Positions 24,432 to 32,542 of a DNA stretch of 45,712 nucleotides are shown here, piece after piece. The translations under genes and the position numbers were made by a program. Origin of the DNA: WAPX01 sp964622075 (GTDB taxonomy: Archaea; Halobacteriota; Archaeoglobi; Archaeoglobales; Archaeoglobaceae); contig CAZUMR010000078.1 in NCBI GenBank assembly GCA_964622075.1, positions 1 to 45,712 on the forward strand. The letters run 5' to 3'. Under the pieces are notes generated by a model. That model saw nothing but the letters and a program-made list of their open reading frames with translations, was not told the DNA's origin and made no database searches. How positions within the stretch are numbered: position 1 is the stretch's first letter; each line of letters starts with the position of its first letter.

Positions 24432-25862
24432 TCAGAGCTCAGGGTTTACCAGCACAATTACAAGTGAATTCACATTCGTATCCGTCGGCCCGGTTATTAC
24501 GAGAGCATTTCCAGCCTTAAGAGCCTCGTAGGCATTGTGATTTCTGAGCTCCCTGAGCGGATCCATTCCCGCTTTTTCAATTCTGCCCCAAGTGTCTCCT
24601 GAGCTCAAACCTCCCGCTGCATCAGTTGGACCATCAGTTCCATCTGTGTCTATGGCTATCAGGCAGACTCCACAGCTCCCGGATACTTTCCTTGCAAAAC
24701 CAAGAGCAAGCTCCTGATTTGGTCCACCTTTTCCCTCTTTCCTTTCTTTCTCCCCCTTCATTTCATTTCCTGCCTCGCAGAAGGTTACAGTTGTCTCCCC
24801 TCCAAATATCATTGCCATTTTTTCGCTCTTTCTGTTCCTCATCTCAAGAGCTATGGAGGCTATGACTATCCCCGCATCTTTCGCCTCTCCTTCAAGTACA
24901 GAACTCATTATAACAGGGTTGAATCCCAGCTCCTCAGCTTTTTCAGCTGCAAAGCTGCAGACCTTTGACGAACTGCATATCAAAACGTTCACGACGTTTT
25001 TCAGATCCTCCTTCAGTGTTTCCTCAACCTCACCTTTCAGACCACGCTCAAGGTAAGACCTGACAGAATCGGGGATTTTATCCCATATCCCGTAGTTTTT
25101 GAGGATTTTAACTGCATCTTCAAAAGTTGTCGGATCCTTAACGCTTATTCCAGAAGCTATTGCTTCCAGATTATCTCCAACCACATCAGATATTATAAGA
25201 GACAGGACCTTTCCCCTGACTCTTTTGACGAACTTCCCGCCCTTAACTGCCGAAATGTGCTTTCTGACCGTATTGACTTCCTGAATTCTTGCTCCACTTT
25301 TAAGAAGCAGTCTGTACGTTTCGATCTTGTCCTCAAGAGTTATTCCATTTTCCGGCATTGCAAATAAAGCAGAACCTCCTCCCGAAACGAGCAAAATCAG
25401 CAGATCTTCTTCTCCAACCTTACCGGCTATTTCCAGCCCCCTTTCAGCACCCCTGAGCGAGTTCTCATCAGGAACGGGATGTCTGGCCTCTATTACCTCC
25501 ATGACTCCTATTCTGTCCGACCGGGAGTAGCCATACTTGGTAACAACCACGCCATCCCTTATTCTCTCTCCAAAAATCTCGTTTACAGCTTTTGCCATCG
25601 GGTATGCTGCCTTTCCTATTGCAACCACATAAACCCCTCTAAATTCAAACTCCCTTCCATCCTTCGTCCTGACAGTGAACTTATCTCCAGCGTTCTTGAG
25701 ACTTTCAAAGTAATCAAGAACGAGTCTCTCCGGATCCGCCATTCTGACCGCATGCTCTGCTATACGTATTGCACATTCTCTCAGTTCTCTTTCAATCCCT
25801 TCATAGCCTGAAAGCAGCTCGTCTCTGTTTTTTACCTCCACCATAGAACCGCCAGAATTCAT
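24432..25862 (-). CDS. gckA: Glycerate 2-kinase (MOFRL family)
   Basis: Phosphorylates D-glycerate with ATP, giving 2-phosphoglycerate in the archaeal members of this class. 476 residues. The N-terminal DUF4147 domain shows VVAIGKAAYPMAKAV, RHPVPDENSLRGAERGLEI, LILLVSGGGSALFAMPENGI and VNTVRKHISAVKGGKF; the C-terminal MOFRL domain shows GGPNQELALGFA and AIDTDGTDGPTDAAGG. A Lys/Glu-rich insert (about 380-395) is unlike the family. Starts at 25862, 25844 or the TTG at 25865 are possible; a TATA-like box near 25890 favours 25862. It lies upstream of and co-directional with GH38. Confidence 0.94.
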   Translation of the reverse strand: MNSGGSMVEVKNRDELLSGYEGIERELRECAIRIAEHAVRMADPERLVLDYFESLKNAGDKFTVRTKDGREFEFRGVYVVAIGKAAYPMAKAVNEIFGERIRDGVVVTKYGYSRSDRIGVMEVIEARHPVPDENSLRGAERGLEIAGKVGEEDLLILLVSGGGSALFAMPENGITLEDKIETYRLLLKSGARIQEVNTVRKHISAVKGGKFVKRVRGKVLSLIISDVVGDNLEAIASGISVKDPTTFEDAVKILKNYGIWDKIPDSVRSYLERGLKGEVEETLKEDLKNVVNVLICSSSKVCSFAAEKAEELGFNPVIMSSVLEGEAKDAGIVIASIALEMRNRKSEKMAMIFGGETTVTFCEAGNEMKGEKERKEGKGGPNQELALGFARKVSGSCGVCLIAIDTDGTDGPTDAAGGLSSGDTWGRIEKAGMDPLRELRNHNAYEALKAGNALVITGPTDTNVNSLVIVLVNPEL

Positions 25863-26012
25863 CAAACTAAAAATTCCAGCAGGACATAAATTAGATTCGA
25901 TTTCCCTGCTTTCGCTTTATTTTATTTTTATTTTTTGTGTAGATATCTAAAAAATATCGTAAACAAAAGTTTCTCCAATAGTTTCTTTTAAACTCCCTCA
26001 CTCGAAAAAACA

Positions 26013-26927
26013 ATGGTGGAGCTCAGAGATAAGCTCATCTCTCCAGCGGGAATAAGCAGGTTTTCAAGTTTTGTGAGAGAATTCTCGATGGAGCTCGAAA
26101 GGAGGAGAAAAGAGTTCAGAGATGTCGCATCTTCCCTGAAGTTTAGGAGAGTAAAGTGCAGGGGAAAGAAGTGGGCGCTTTCAGTTTTGAAGGGTGTTAA
26201 GGTCGTTGGAGTTGACGGGAGTCAGGTTTCTCCCCTGAGAGAGTTTGGAATCCCTGCTGGAGCTGTTCAGGTAGCGTCATATGAAGTTCACCACGGCTAC
26301 GGAAAATGGGGGGTCAGATACATTTCAAGGATAACCCGGCTTGAAGAGAGCGTGGATGCTGTAAGATACGAGACAGAAATGAGGGCACTGATGGAATCGT
26401 GCACTGAAAAGAGGGGAGATTTCATCTTTTACGACGGCAGCCTTACACCGAGCTTTGCAAGAGAAATGAGGGAGGAACTGAGAGGCAGATTTTTTAAAGC
26501 TGTTAAAACAGCCATTAAAGCAAGTGAGGAAAGCAGTATACCTGTTATAGGCTACACTGACAGAAGCTACGCCAAGGACATAGCAAGAGCGAATGGGCTC
26601 GACTTTTACGATTCGTTTATACTCTCGGATATGGAGTTAATGCACTACACCGAACCGGTGGAGGTGGGCGATGTTTGCTTCAGCTACGCCAGATTTACAC
26701 CATCCCTTCCCTCGAGAGTTGAGATTCCGGTATGGGCGAAAAGTAGAATGGACAGAATCATGGAAATCGTGTGTGCAGAATGTCTGCTCGGAAGTACATC
26801 TGCATATCCATTCGTTCTTGAAAGGGCACACCACTACGCAAGGATAAGTGAAAAGGAGAGGGAGTACCTTGCAAGAAATGCCGGTATTATGAGTGTGTCT
26901 TTCAAGTGGGTGAGTAAAAAACCGTGA
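26013..26927 (+). CDS. nurA: NurA-domain 5'-3' nuclease
   Basis: NurA works with the HerA translocase in DNA end resection. The 304-residue protein has the family order: KVVGVDGSQVSPL with the first catalytic aspartate, DFIFYDGSLTP with the second, PVIGYTDRSYAKDIARANG, and the C-terminal VLERAHHYARIS. A TTTTAAAC box at about 25984-25993 suggests a leaderless message. The partner herA is usually adjacent in archaea; here a small HAS-barrel-like gene follows instead. Confidence 0.85.
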   Translation: MVELRDKLISPAGISRFSSFVREFSMELERRRKEFRDVASSLKFRRVKCRGKKWALSVLKGVKVVGVDGSQVSPLREFGIPAGAVQVASYEVHHGYGKWGVRYISRITRLEESVDAVRYETEMRALMESCTEKRGDFIFYDGSLTPSFAREMREELRGRFFKAVKTAIKASEESSIPVIGYTDRSYAKDIARANGLDFYDSFILSDMELMHYTEPVEVGDVCFSYARFTPSLPSRVEIPVWAKSRMDRIMEIVCAECLLGSTSAYPFVLERAHHYARISEKEREYLARNAGIMSVSFKWVSKKP

Positions 26928-26949
26928 GTAAAAGCCGTGAGGTGATTTC

Positions 26950-27417
26950 ATGCAGGTAATAAGAGTTATGGACAGGGTCTTCGAAGTGGATGGAAAGCTG
27001 AGAGTTGGAGAAATAGTCAAAGCTGGAGATTGTCTGGCAGTGGTCGTATCGGTTAGTGGAGAAGAACCTGAGTACGTCAAGTATGCAGGGGAGCTGAGCA
27101 GAGATGAAGTGGAGGCATACATGCCGGACATTGTTGAAAACAGGGTTGTTTCAAAATGCTACGTTCTCAGAGGAGTTGGAGAAAGCTTTGCCCCGGATGT
27201 TGGGGATACTGTCAGCAGTGCGAGTGATGAAGACATCAGGAAGTACCATACAAGAGGCGACGAATTCAGAATTCCCTACTTTTACCAGCTCCTGAAAATA
27301 GACATAGACATAGCAAAAAGCGTGCTGCTGAGGTTAAAAAAAGTGTTTGAGAACGAAGAGATAATTGATGTCCTTCTCAGGGAGATAGACTACATGCTGA
27401 TGTACGGGAAAGGTTAG
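26950..27417 (+). CDS. Small HAS-barrel-like protein, probable NurA partner
   Basis: A 155-residue protein. VGEIVKAGDCLAVVVSVSG, then SKCYVLRGVGES and APDVGDTVSSASDEDIRKYH look like the N-terminal HAS-barrel of HerA-type ATPases, where a PGxxV turn precedes a short helix. The C-terminal 50 residues are helical (KIDIDIAKSVLLRLKKVFEN). No Walker motif, so it cannot be HerA itself. GAGGTGAT lies just before the ATG. It follows nurA by 22 bases and is surely co-expressed. The stop overlaps the pyrE stop: the four bases TTAG serve both strands. Family call is by pattern only. Confidence 0.55.
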   Translation: MQVIRVMDRVFEVDGKLRVGEIVKAGDCLAVVVSVSGEEPEYVKYAGELSRDEVEAYMPDIVENRVVSKCYVLRGVGESFAPDVGDTVSSASDEDIRKYHTRGDEFRIPYFYQLLKIDIDIAKSVLLRLKKVFENEEIIDVLLREIDYMLMYGKG

Positions 27418-28010
27418 CCCTCCCACTTCCTCAGATCATCCATTGTGAGAACAGAGATCAGCCTTACACCCGCTTTTTCGAAGTTTTCTTCCGATCCTTC
27501 CTTTCTGTCAACAACAGTGATTACGGCTACAACTTCTCCCCCAGCACTTCTGACTCTCTCAACTGCAGATAATGCCGAGCCCCCTGTAGTCGTTACATCC
27601 TCCACGACAACAACTCTATCTCCTTCCCCTATCACGCCTATCCTGTCATCTCCCAGACCATAGTCCTTCTTCTTTTTGCGGAATATTACCATTCTCTTCC
27701 CTGTTTCAAGAGACAGTGCAACTGCAAGAGGGACACCACCAAGCTCCACACAGGCTATCACATCAAAATGCCCGGCTGATCTGATCAGTTCAGACATCTT
27801 TCTGCATATCATTTCGAGTATATCTGGATAGGTGCAGGCGAGTTTTACATCGACGTAAACGTTGCTTTTCTTACCGGATGACAGCGTAAACTCTCCGAAC
27901 TTCAGAGCGTTAACCTCGATCATCTTTCTCGCTATGAGCTCTTTTAAATCTTCAGACCTTCTCTTTTCCCCGCTGCTTTTTTTGCCGCTCTCACTTCCCA
28001 TACCATACAT
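27414..28010 (-). CDS. pyrE: Orotate phosphoribosyltransferase
   Basis: Converts orotate and PRPP to orotidine 5'-phosphate in pyrimidine synthesis. The PRPP motif RVVVVEDVTTTGGSALSAV is diagnostic, with FGEFTLSSGKKSNVYVDVK and CVELGGVPLAVALSLETG upstream in the normal order. The N terminus carries a Ser/Lys-rich extension of about 20 residues. ATG at 28008-28010 is chosen; a TTG six bases earlier and an ATG nine bases later are possible. Upstream and on the same strand is carS; downstream it meets the HAS-barrel gene head-on with a four-base overlap. Confidence 0.94.
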   Translation of the reverse strand: MYGMGSESGKKSSGEKRRSEDLKELIARKMIEVNALKFGEFTLSSGKKSNVYVDVKLACTYPDILEMICRKMSELIRSAGHFDVIACVELGGVPLAVALSLETGKRMVIFRKKKKDYGLGDDRIGVIGEGDRVVVVEDVTTTGGSALSAVERVRSAGGEVVAVITVVDRKEGSEENFEKAGVRLISVLTMDDLRKWEG

Positions 28011-28151
28011 CTGCAAAGCCTGCTTTTTTGCAGTTACGGTTGGCCGGGTTTACAACTACGGGAACTGCTTACAGTCAGATAGTCAGGCATGCCAAGCAGC
28101 AAGTAAAAGAAAGTAATAGAAACAGTAAAAGAAAAGCGGTAAACAAAAAAG

Positions 28152-28736
28152 TTACCACGGGACATCTTTTAGCCCGAGTTTATAGGCAACAATATTCGCG
28201 AACCTGTGGAGCAGAGGTGTAAGTATTACGGCAAGTAAAATAACATCCGGCGTGTAAAGGGATTCAAAAGCTCTCCTCTCAAAAATCCAGGCGAAGAGAA
28301 AGGAAAGAGCAAGAAAATCGTACTGATCCAGCAGGGGAAACTTATCACCTCTCTCCACACCGAACCTTCTCTTCACAAAACTGCCGAGACAGTCTCCAGC
28401 AAGAGAGCCAAATGATAAAGCAAAAGCAAGTTTGAGAAATGTCAGGTAAGGCAGAGATGAGAAGACGTGAATGTTAATAACGTTTTCAATCATATACTCA
28501 ACGTTTGCAACGATTAAACCGCCGAACAGCCCTCCAGCAAATCCTCTGAAAGTCTTCCCATCTCCAAGAATCCTTCTGCCATCAATAAACACCTTCTCAA
28601 AATCGATGGGCTTACCACCACCAAAGACGACGGCAAAGTTGTTTGGAGTGTACGCTGGAAGCATCAGCCACAGAGTCTTCGCTATTTTAATCAGGCAGGA
28701 AATGACGAGGTGTGTAAGGGAAAGCCCGGAAAGCAT
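28152..28736 (-). CDS. carS: CDP-archaeol synthase
   Basis: An integral membrane enzyme that activates unsaturated archaeol-type phosphate with CTP, giving CDP-archaeol for polar lipid head groups. 194 residues with about five hydrophobic spans. LPAYTPNNFAVVFGGGKPID near the N terminus, DGRRILGDGKTFRGFAGGL, SFGSLAGDCLGSFVKRRFG and FPLLDQYDFL are family blocks. A GATTATATTTC box about 25 bases upstream suggests a leaderless message. It is divergent from the Tes-like gene, a second lipid enzyme. Confidence 0.94.
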   Translation of the reverse strand: MLSGLSLTHLVISCLIKIAKTLWLMLPAYTPNNFAVVFGGGKPIDFEKVFIDGRRILGDGKTFRGFAGGLFGGLIVANVEYMIENVINIHVFSSLPYLTFLKLAFALSFGSLAGDCLGSFVKRRFGVERGDKFPLLDQYDFLALSFLFAWIFERRAFESLYTPDVILLAVILTPLLHRFANIVAYKLGLKDVPW

Positions 28737-28838
28737 GATCCTGAAAAATTAATCCGGAAATATAATCATTTTCCAGACAGTTTCCCTGAAAGAAGAATGA
28801 ACTGTCCTTAGAAGCTCCTTTAGAAACCTTGATATATC

Positions 28839-28862
28839 CAGCCGTTTAAATAGCAAAGGCTG
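28839..28862 (+). promoter_or_regulatory. Promoter of the tes-like gene inside an inverted repeat
   Basis: CAGCC (28839-28843) and GGCTG (28858-28862) are perfect inverted arms around GTTTAAATAGCAAA, which contains the TATA box TTTAAATA. A protein bound to the arms would cover the box. The gene start is 50 bases further on and has its own GGAGGTG site. Confidence 0.45.
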
Positions 28863-28911
28863 TAGAGAGACCATCAGATAAAATCACTGCACAGACTCTG
28901 GAGGTGTAAAT

Positions 28912-30498
28912 GTGAGTTTTATAACAAATTTGAGACATCAAAAAGTAGAGAAAGTAAAGAGAGAGATAAAGTTGCCATACAAAACAACATCACTCTGCCC
29001 TGAATGTCTCAGAGTCATAAATGCTACTGTTTACGAAGAAGACGGCAAGGTGATGATAAAAAAGACGTGTCCCGAGCACGGAGAGTTCGTTGATGTTTAC
29101 TGGGGAGATGTGGAAATGTTCCTCAAAGCCTCCCGATTTGCCCATGATGGCAAGGGCATCGATACTCCCAACACGGATGGCGGGAAAGGCTGTCCATTTT
29201 CCTGCGGGCTGTGCCCGCTGCATAAAAGTCACACTGCCCTGCTTAACATCGTTCTGACAAACAGATGTGATCTTGCGTGCTGGTACTGCTTTTTCTATGC
29301 CAGAAGAGCTGGCTACGTTTACGAGCCCACAATAGAACAGATAGTGGAAATGGTCAGAATAGCCAAGAACATGAAACCTGTGGGCTGCAACGCTATACAG
29401 CTCACAGGAGGAGAACCGACTCTTAGGGAAGATCTCATAGACATAATAAAGGCGATAAGGAATGAGGGGATTGAGCACATTCAGCTAAACACCAACGGAA
29501 TAAAACTTGCCAACGATCCAACCCTTGCCAGGAGGGTTAAGGAGGCCGGAGTTAACACCGTTTACCTCTCATTTGACGGTGTGGACGAAAAAACGAATCC
29601 AAAGAACATAAAAGAGGTGCCGGCAATACTTGAAAACTGCAGAAAGGCAGAACTTGGTATTGTATTCGTCCCCACTGTAATCAGAACTGTAAACGATCAC
29701 CAGATTGGAGACATTATACGCTACGCCCTGAGGAACATGGATGTTGTCAGGGGTGTTAACTTCCAGCCCGTAAGCCTTGTCGGCAGCATGCCAAGGAAGG
29801 AAAGGGAAAAGTACAGAATTACAATTCCAGATGTGATAAAGAAGATAGAAGAGCAGACAGACGGGCAGATATCAAGGTGGGACTTCTACCCTGTTCCAAG
29901 TGTAACTCCAATAACCCACATAGTCGAGGCGATAACTGGAGAACCGCAGTATGAGTTCACGTGTCACTTTGCATGTGGAATGGCTACTTATGTCTTCGAC
30001 ATAGATGGAAAGATTACACCGATAACGAGGTTTATAGATGTTGAGGGATTTTTCGAGTTCCTTGACGAAAAAGCTGAGGAGCTATCTCACAGCAGGGTTA
30101 AAACGCTGAAGATGCTGAAGGGCATTCTTGACGTAAGAAAGTTCGTTGACCACTCCAAAGCTCCAAAGGGATTTGATATAAGCAAGATACTCTTTGATGT
30201 CCTTGTAAGACACGACTACACATCCCTGAGTGAATTTCACGTAAGGACTCTGTTTATAGGTATGATGCACTTTCAGGATCTTTACAACTACGACATAGAG
30301 AGAGTTAAGAGGTGTGTGATTCACTACGGTACTCCGGACGGCAGGATAATTCCGTTCTGCGCTTTCAACGTACTGCCAGAGATTTACAGAGACAAGATAC
30401 ATGCAGAATTCAGCATACCACTCGAAGAGTGGGAGAAGAAGACAGGTAAAAAGCTGAAGGACGAAATATTCAGGGTCGTCAAAAGACCAAGAGATTGA
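28912..30498 (+). CDS. tes: Radical SAM protein of the tetraether synthase (Tes) type
   Basis: A 528-residue enzyme resembling MJ0619/Tes, which couples the tails of two archaeol lipids to make membrane-spanning tetraethers. The radical SAM motif is Cys119/123/126 (NRCDLACWYCFF). N-terminal cysteines CPEC (29/32) and KTCPEHGEF (53), then CPFSCGLCP (94/98/101), provide auxiliary metal sites seen in this group. QLTGGEPTLREDL is the GGE motif, and the C-terminal half has FTCHFACGMATYVFDIDG and IHYGTPDGRIIPFCAFN. The start is GTG after GGAGGTG; an overlapping ATG reads straight into TGA. Divergent from carS, so both lipid genes share a control region. The exact product is inferred. Confidence 0.85.
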   Translation: MSFITNLRHQKVEKVKREIKLPYKTTSLCPECLRVINATVYEEDGKVMIKKTCPEHGEFVDVYWGDVEMFLKASRFAHDGKGIDTPNTDGGKGCPFSCGLCPLHKSHTALLNIVLTNRCDLACWYCFFYARRAGYVYEPTIEQIVEMVRIAKNMKPVGCNAIQLTGGEPTLREDLIDIIKAIRNEGIEHIQLNTNGIKLANDPTLARRVKEAGVNTVYLSFDGVDEKTNPKNIKEVPAILENCRKAELGIVFVPTVIRTVNDHQIGDIIRYALRNMDVVRGVNFQPVSLVGSMPRKEREKYRITIPDVIKKIEEQTDGQISRWDFYPVPSVTPITHIVEAITGEPQYEFTCHFACGMATYVFDIDGKITPITRFIDVEGFFEFLDEKAEELSHSRVKTLKMLKGILDVRKFVDHSKAPKGFDISKILFDVLVRHDYTSLSEFHVRTLFIGMMHFQDLYNYDIERVKRCVIHYGTPDGRIIPFCAFNVLPEIYRDKIHAEFSIPLEEWEKKTGKKLKDEIFRVVKRPRD

Positions 30499-30520
30499 CT
30501 TTTTTTATAATTTATCTATC
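30499..30520 (+). terminator. T-rich terminator after the tes-like gene
   Basis: A run of seven T's directly follows the stop codon and is followed by TATAATTTATC. Fits archaeal termination; the next gene is convergent. Confidence 0.55.
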
Positions 30521-30604
30521 TTGTTCAGATTTTCGGTTTTGCCTTTTTCAGTTTTGCTAAAAACGACAGAGAAATTATGAAAAAAATAGTGGAGATGAAT
30601 TGAA

Positions 30605-31735
30605 TTATTTAAAGTTTTTAAATCTAAAAATAATCAATATTATCAATAATGATATCATAACAATTGCCGCTATTTCAAGTTGGTAGTCAACAAGTAACGC
30701 CGATTTAGAATTATTTGTGCATTTATAATTAATAAATCCAAGTTTGGCTAATGGGTTAACCCCTGCCGTGTTGATTTCCTGGAGAGTTGTATAATTTATT
30801 TCGAAATTTTTAATACTTCTAACAAAAATTTCCGGTTTGCTAAGATGTTTAATTAAAAACAAGTCAAGTTTTAGTCTTGAATACCACCAGTAATATGAAC
30901 TGAATCTCTTAAAGTCGCTTTTATTGATTCCAGCCATTTTACAAGCTTTACTCCAATTAAAAGCAAGCAATACAGCTCTTCCTTTTCCTGCGCTTCTATT
31001 CCAAGCAATATATATTCCAGCAATATTCTCTAAATTTTTAGGTAAAGTATTTACATCAATTTGCTTTACGTACATCCTTCTTTTTCCAACAGTTGAATCA
31101 AACAAAACTTGAAACGCATCATCTTTGCACCATGGGGGAATAGCTAAAATCTGATAATACTCGCCTTTTTTAAGTGGTAAATTTTTTTCTAAATATTCGG
31201 CAATTAGATAACCAGAAATTAACCCGGGACAAATGTGATTATGAAACTCCGCACATTTTAGCAACTCGTAAGGGCACCCTTCAGCCCAGACATTTGCAAT
31301 CGTTATTATAGAGAATTCATTTCCATCAAAAATTTTCTTTTTCATTTTTTTGTCCCACACTTTTGGATTGGAGAAAAGATTTTCTGCATTTATATTTTCT
31401 TTAGATATTTTGTATATACTATTATTCCGAATTTCAATATAAATACACTCTCCAGTAGTTTTATTAAAAAATGCAAACCATAGTGGTTTATAGTAAGCAC
31501 TATGCACAAAAATTATGTTCTTGCTAAATAATACTTTAGATTTTTTAATGAATTCATCCATATATTTTATTGAACTGCTACTATATTCAAGATTCGTCAT
31601 AACTAAAACTTTACTGTTTCCAGCACTGTAACCTACTTCTTTTGCTTTATTTAGTACATTGTCGACTACATCAGCGGATGCCAAACCTGTTGTCAGTAGA
31701 ACAAGAATAAGTAAGATTACTAAAATCAATCTCAA
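30605..31735 (-). CDS. Exported, membrane-anchored FmdE-domain protein, function unknown
   Basis: About 376 residues. A signal peptide (LILVILLILVLLTTGLASA) and a C-terminal membrane helix (IAAIVMISLLIILIIF, then RFKNFK) place the body outside the cytoplasm. The middle holds an FmdE-type domain: CAEFHNHICPGLISGYLIAE and IPPWCKDDAFQVLFDSTVGK match its usual FHGHxCPG and C-x-DA-Q-TG-T-GK blocks. FmdE domains bind a metal and occur with formylmethanofuran dehydrogenase, but cytosolic; this form is different. A GAGGTG site (31742-31747) favours the TTG at 31735; GTGs at 31741 and 31744 overlap it. The gene is far richer in A and T than its neighbours and lies beside a tRNA, suggesting transfer. 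Confidence 0.7.
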   Translation of the reverse strand: MRLILVILLILVLLTTGLASADVVDNVLNKAKEVGYSAGNSKVLVMTNLEYSSSSIKYMDEFIKKSKVLFSKNIIFVHSAYYKPLWFAFFNKTTGECIYIEIRNNSIYKISKENINAENLFSNPKVWDKKMKKKIFDGNEFSIITIANVWAEGCPYELLKCAEFHNHICPGLISGYLIAEYLEKNLPLKKGEYYQILAIPPWCKDDAFQVLFDSTVGKRRMYVKQIDVNTLPKNLENIAGIYIAWNRSAGKGRAVLLAFNWSKACKMAGINKSDFKRFSSYYWWYSRLKLDLFLIKHLSKPEIFVRSIKNFEINYTTLQEINTAGVNPLAKLGFINYKCTNNSKSALLVDYQLEIAAIVMISLLIILIIFRFKNFK

Positions 31736-31885
31736 TAACACCACCTCTTACTATTTTATTTTAGAGTAATATTAATTTACAACTACTTAAATCTTACTGA
31801 ATAAATATTAGGAAAGGAAATTATAAACCAAACAAGCAAAGTAATTTTAGATGAAGAAATAACACCAAACAATACTTAAAACCAA

Positions 31886-31959
31886 TGCCGAGGGGGGGAT
31901 TCGAACCCCCGACCTCCTGATTATGAGTCAGGCGCCCCAACCAGCTAGGCTACCTCGGC
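31886..31959 (-). tRNA. tRNA-Met (CAT anticodon), elongator type
   Basis: Folded by hand: acceptor GCCGAGG with CCTCGGC and discriminator A; U8-A9; D arm GCCT/GGGC; anticodon stem CCTGA/TCAGG with loop CTCATAA (anticodon CAT); variable loop AGGTC; T arm GGGGG/CCCCC with TTCGAAT. 74 bases, no intron, CCA not encoded. The anticodon stem lacks the three G-C pairs of initiators, so it is elongator Met; a modified tRNA-Ile2 (agmatidine type) is the alternative that cannot be fully excluded. Confidence 0.88.
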
Positions 31960-31988
31960 ACATCTAACCTTACTTCAGGAGAACGAAT

Positions 31989-32019
31989 CCCCCGGAGTAT
32001 TATATATTTTACCCCCGGA
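31989..32019 (-). promoter_or_regulatory. tRNA-Met promoter flanked by an 8-base direct repeat
   Basis: A TATA-rich block (TATTATATATTTTA, plus strand, about 31998-32011) lies some 40-50 bases before the tRNA. CCCCCGGA occurs on each side, at 31989-31996 and 32012-32019. The box could also serve alba in the other direction, though it lies about 95 bases from that gene. Confidence 0.5.
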
Positions 32020-32104
32020 CACTTAACACCAATGAAGGAAAAATTAATATACTATATTTAGCCTGCATGGCACTGCACTAAAAGACTAAGGAGGTTTAGA
32101 GAAG

Positions 32105-32377
32105 ATGGCTGAGAACGCAGTGTTTGTTGGAAATAAGCCTGTAATGAACTACGTGCTTGCTGTGCTGACACAGTTCAACAGCGGTGTAAAAGAGGTATCC
32201 GTTAAAGCGAGAGGCAGGGCTATCAGCAGAGCCGTTGACGTGGCAGAGATTGTCAGAAAGCGCTTCCTGCCGGATGTGGATGTTGCAGACATAAAGATCT
32301 CAACCGAGAAGGTTGAGAGCGAACAGGGAGAGGCAAACGTCTCCGCAATTGAGATAGTTCTCGTGAAGAAGGAGTGA
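32105..32377 (+). CDS. albA: Chromatin protein Alba
   Basis: A 90-residue dimeric nucleic-acid-binding protein that coats archaeal DNA and RNA. VFVGNKPVMNYVLAVLTQFN, VSVKARGRAISRAVDVAEIV and RKRFLPDVDVADIKI are nearly textbook for the family; the lysine in GNKP is in the DNA-contact position. AAGGAGGT at about 32089-32096 gives a strong ribosome site, as expected for an abundant protein. A strong T tract follows the gene. Confidence 0.97.
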   Translation: MAENAVFVGNKPVMNYVLAVLTQFNSGVKEVSVKARGRAISRAVDVAEIVRKRFLPDVDVADIKISTEKVESEQGEANVSAIEIVLVKKE

Positions 32378-32379
32378 GC

Positions 32380-32415
32380 GGAGCTTTTTTATTTTATATT
32401 TATTCTTCTCTTTTA
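32380..32415 (+). terminator. T-rich terminator after alba
   Basis: Directly after the stop come GAGC, a run of six T's, then further T-rich steps up to TCTCTTTTAGG. No hairpin is needed in archaea. The rest of the 165-base gap is plain AT-rich sequence. Confidence 0.6.
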
Positions 32416-32542
32416 GGCGTTACTTTTAGGTGTTCTGCAGTATTGCTGTGTAATGTAATTGACCTGAATTGGATATAAACCAGATTGATACTCAAGAAAT
32501 AAATTGATTTTAAAAATAATTTTAAAATTTAAAATTAGAAAT

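Noticed and set aside
30499..31885. Attachment-site duplication of the tRNA-Met 3' end around the AT-rich gene
   Set aside because: No second copy of the tRNA 3' sequence is visible in 30499-30604, and there is no integrase gene.
31886..31959. Reading the tRNA as initiator Met or as agmatidine tRNA-Ile2
   Set aside because: The anticodon stem lacks the initiator G-C triplet; features fit elongator Met, although Ile2 cannot be fully excluded without comparing all CAT tRNAs of the genome.
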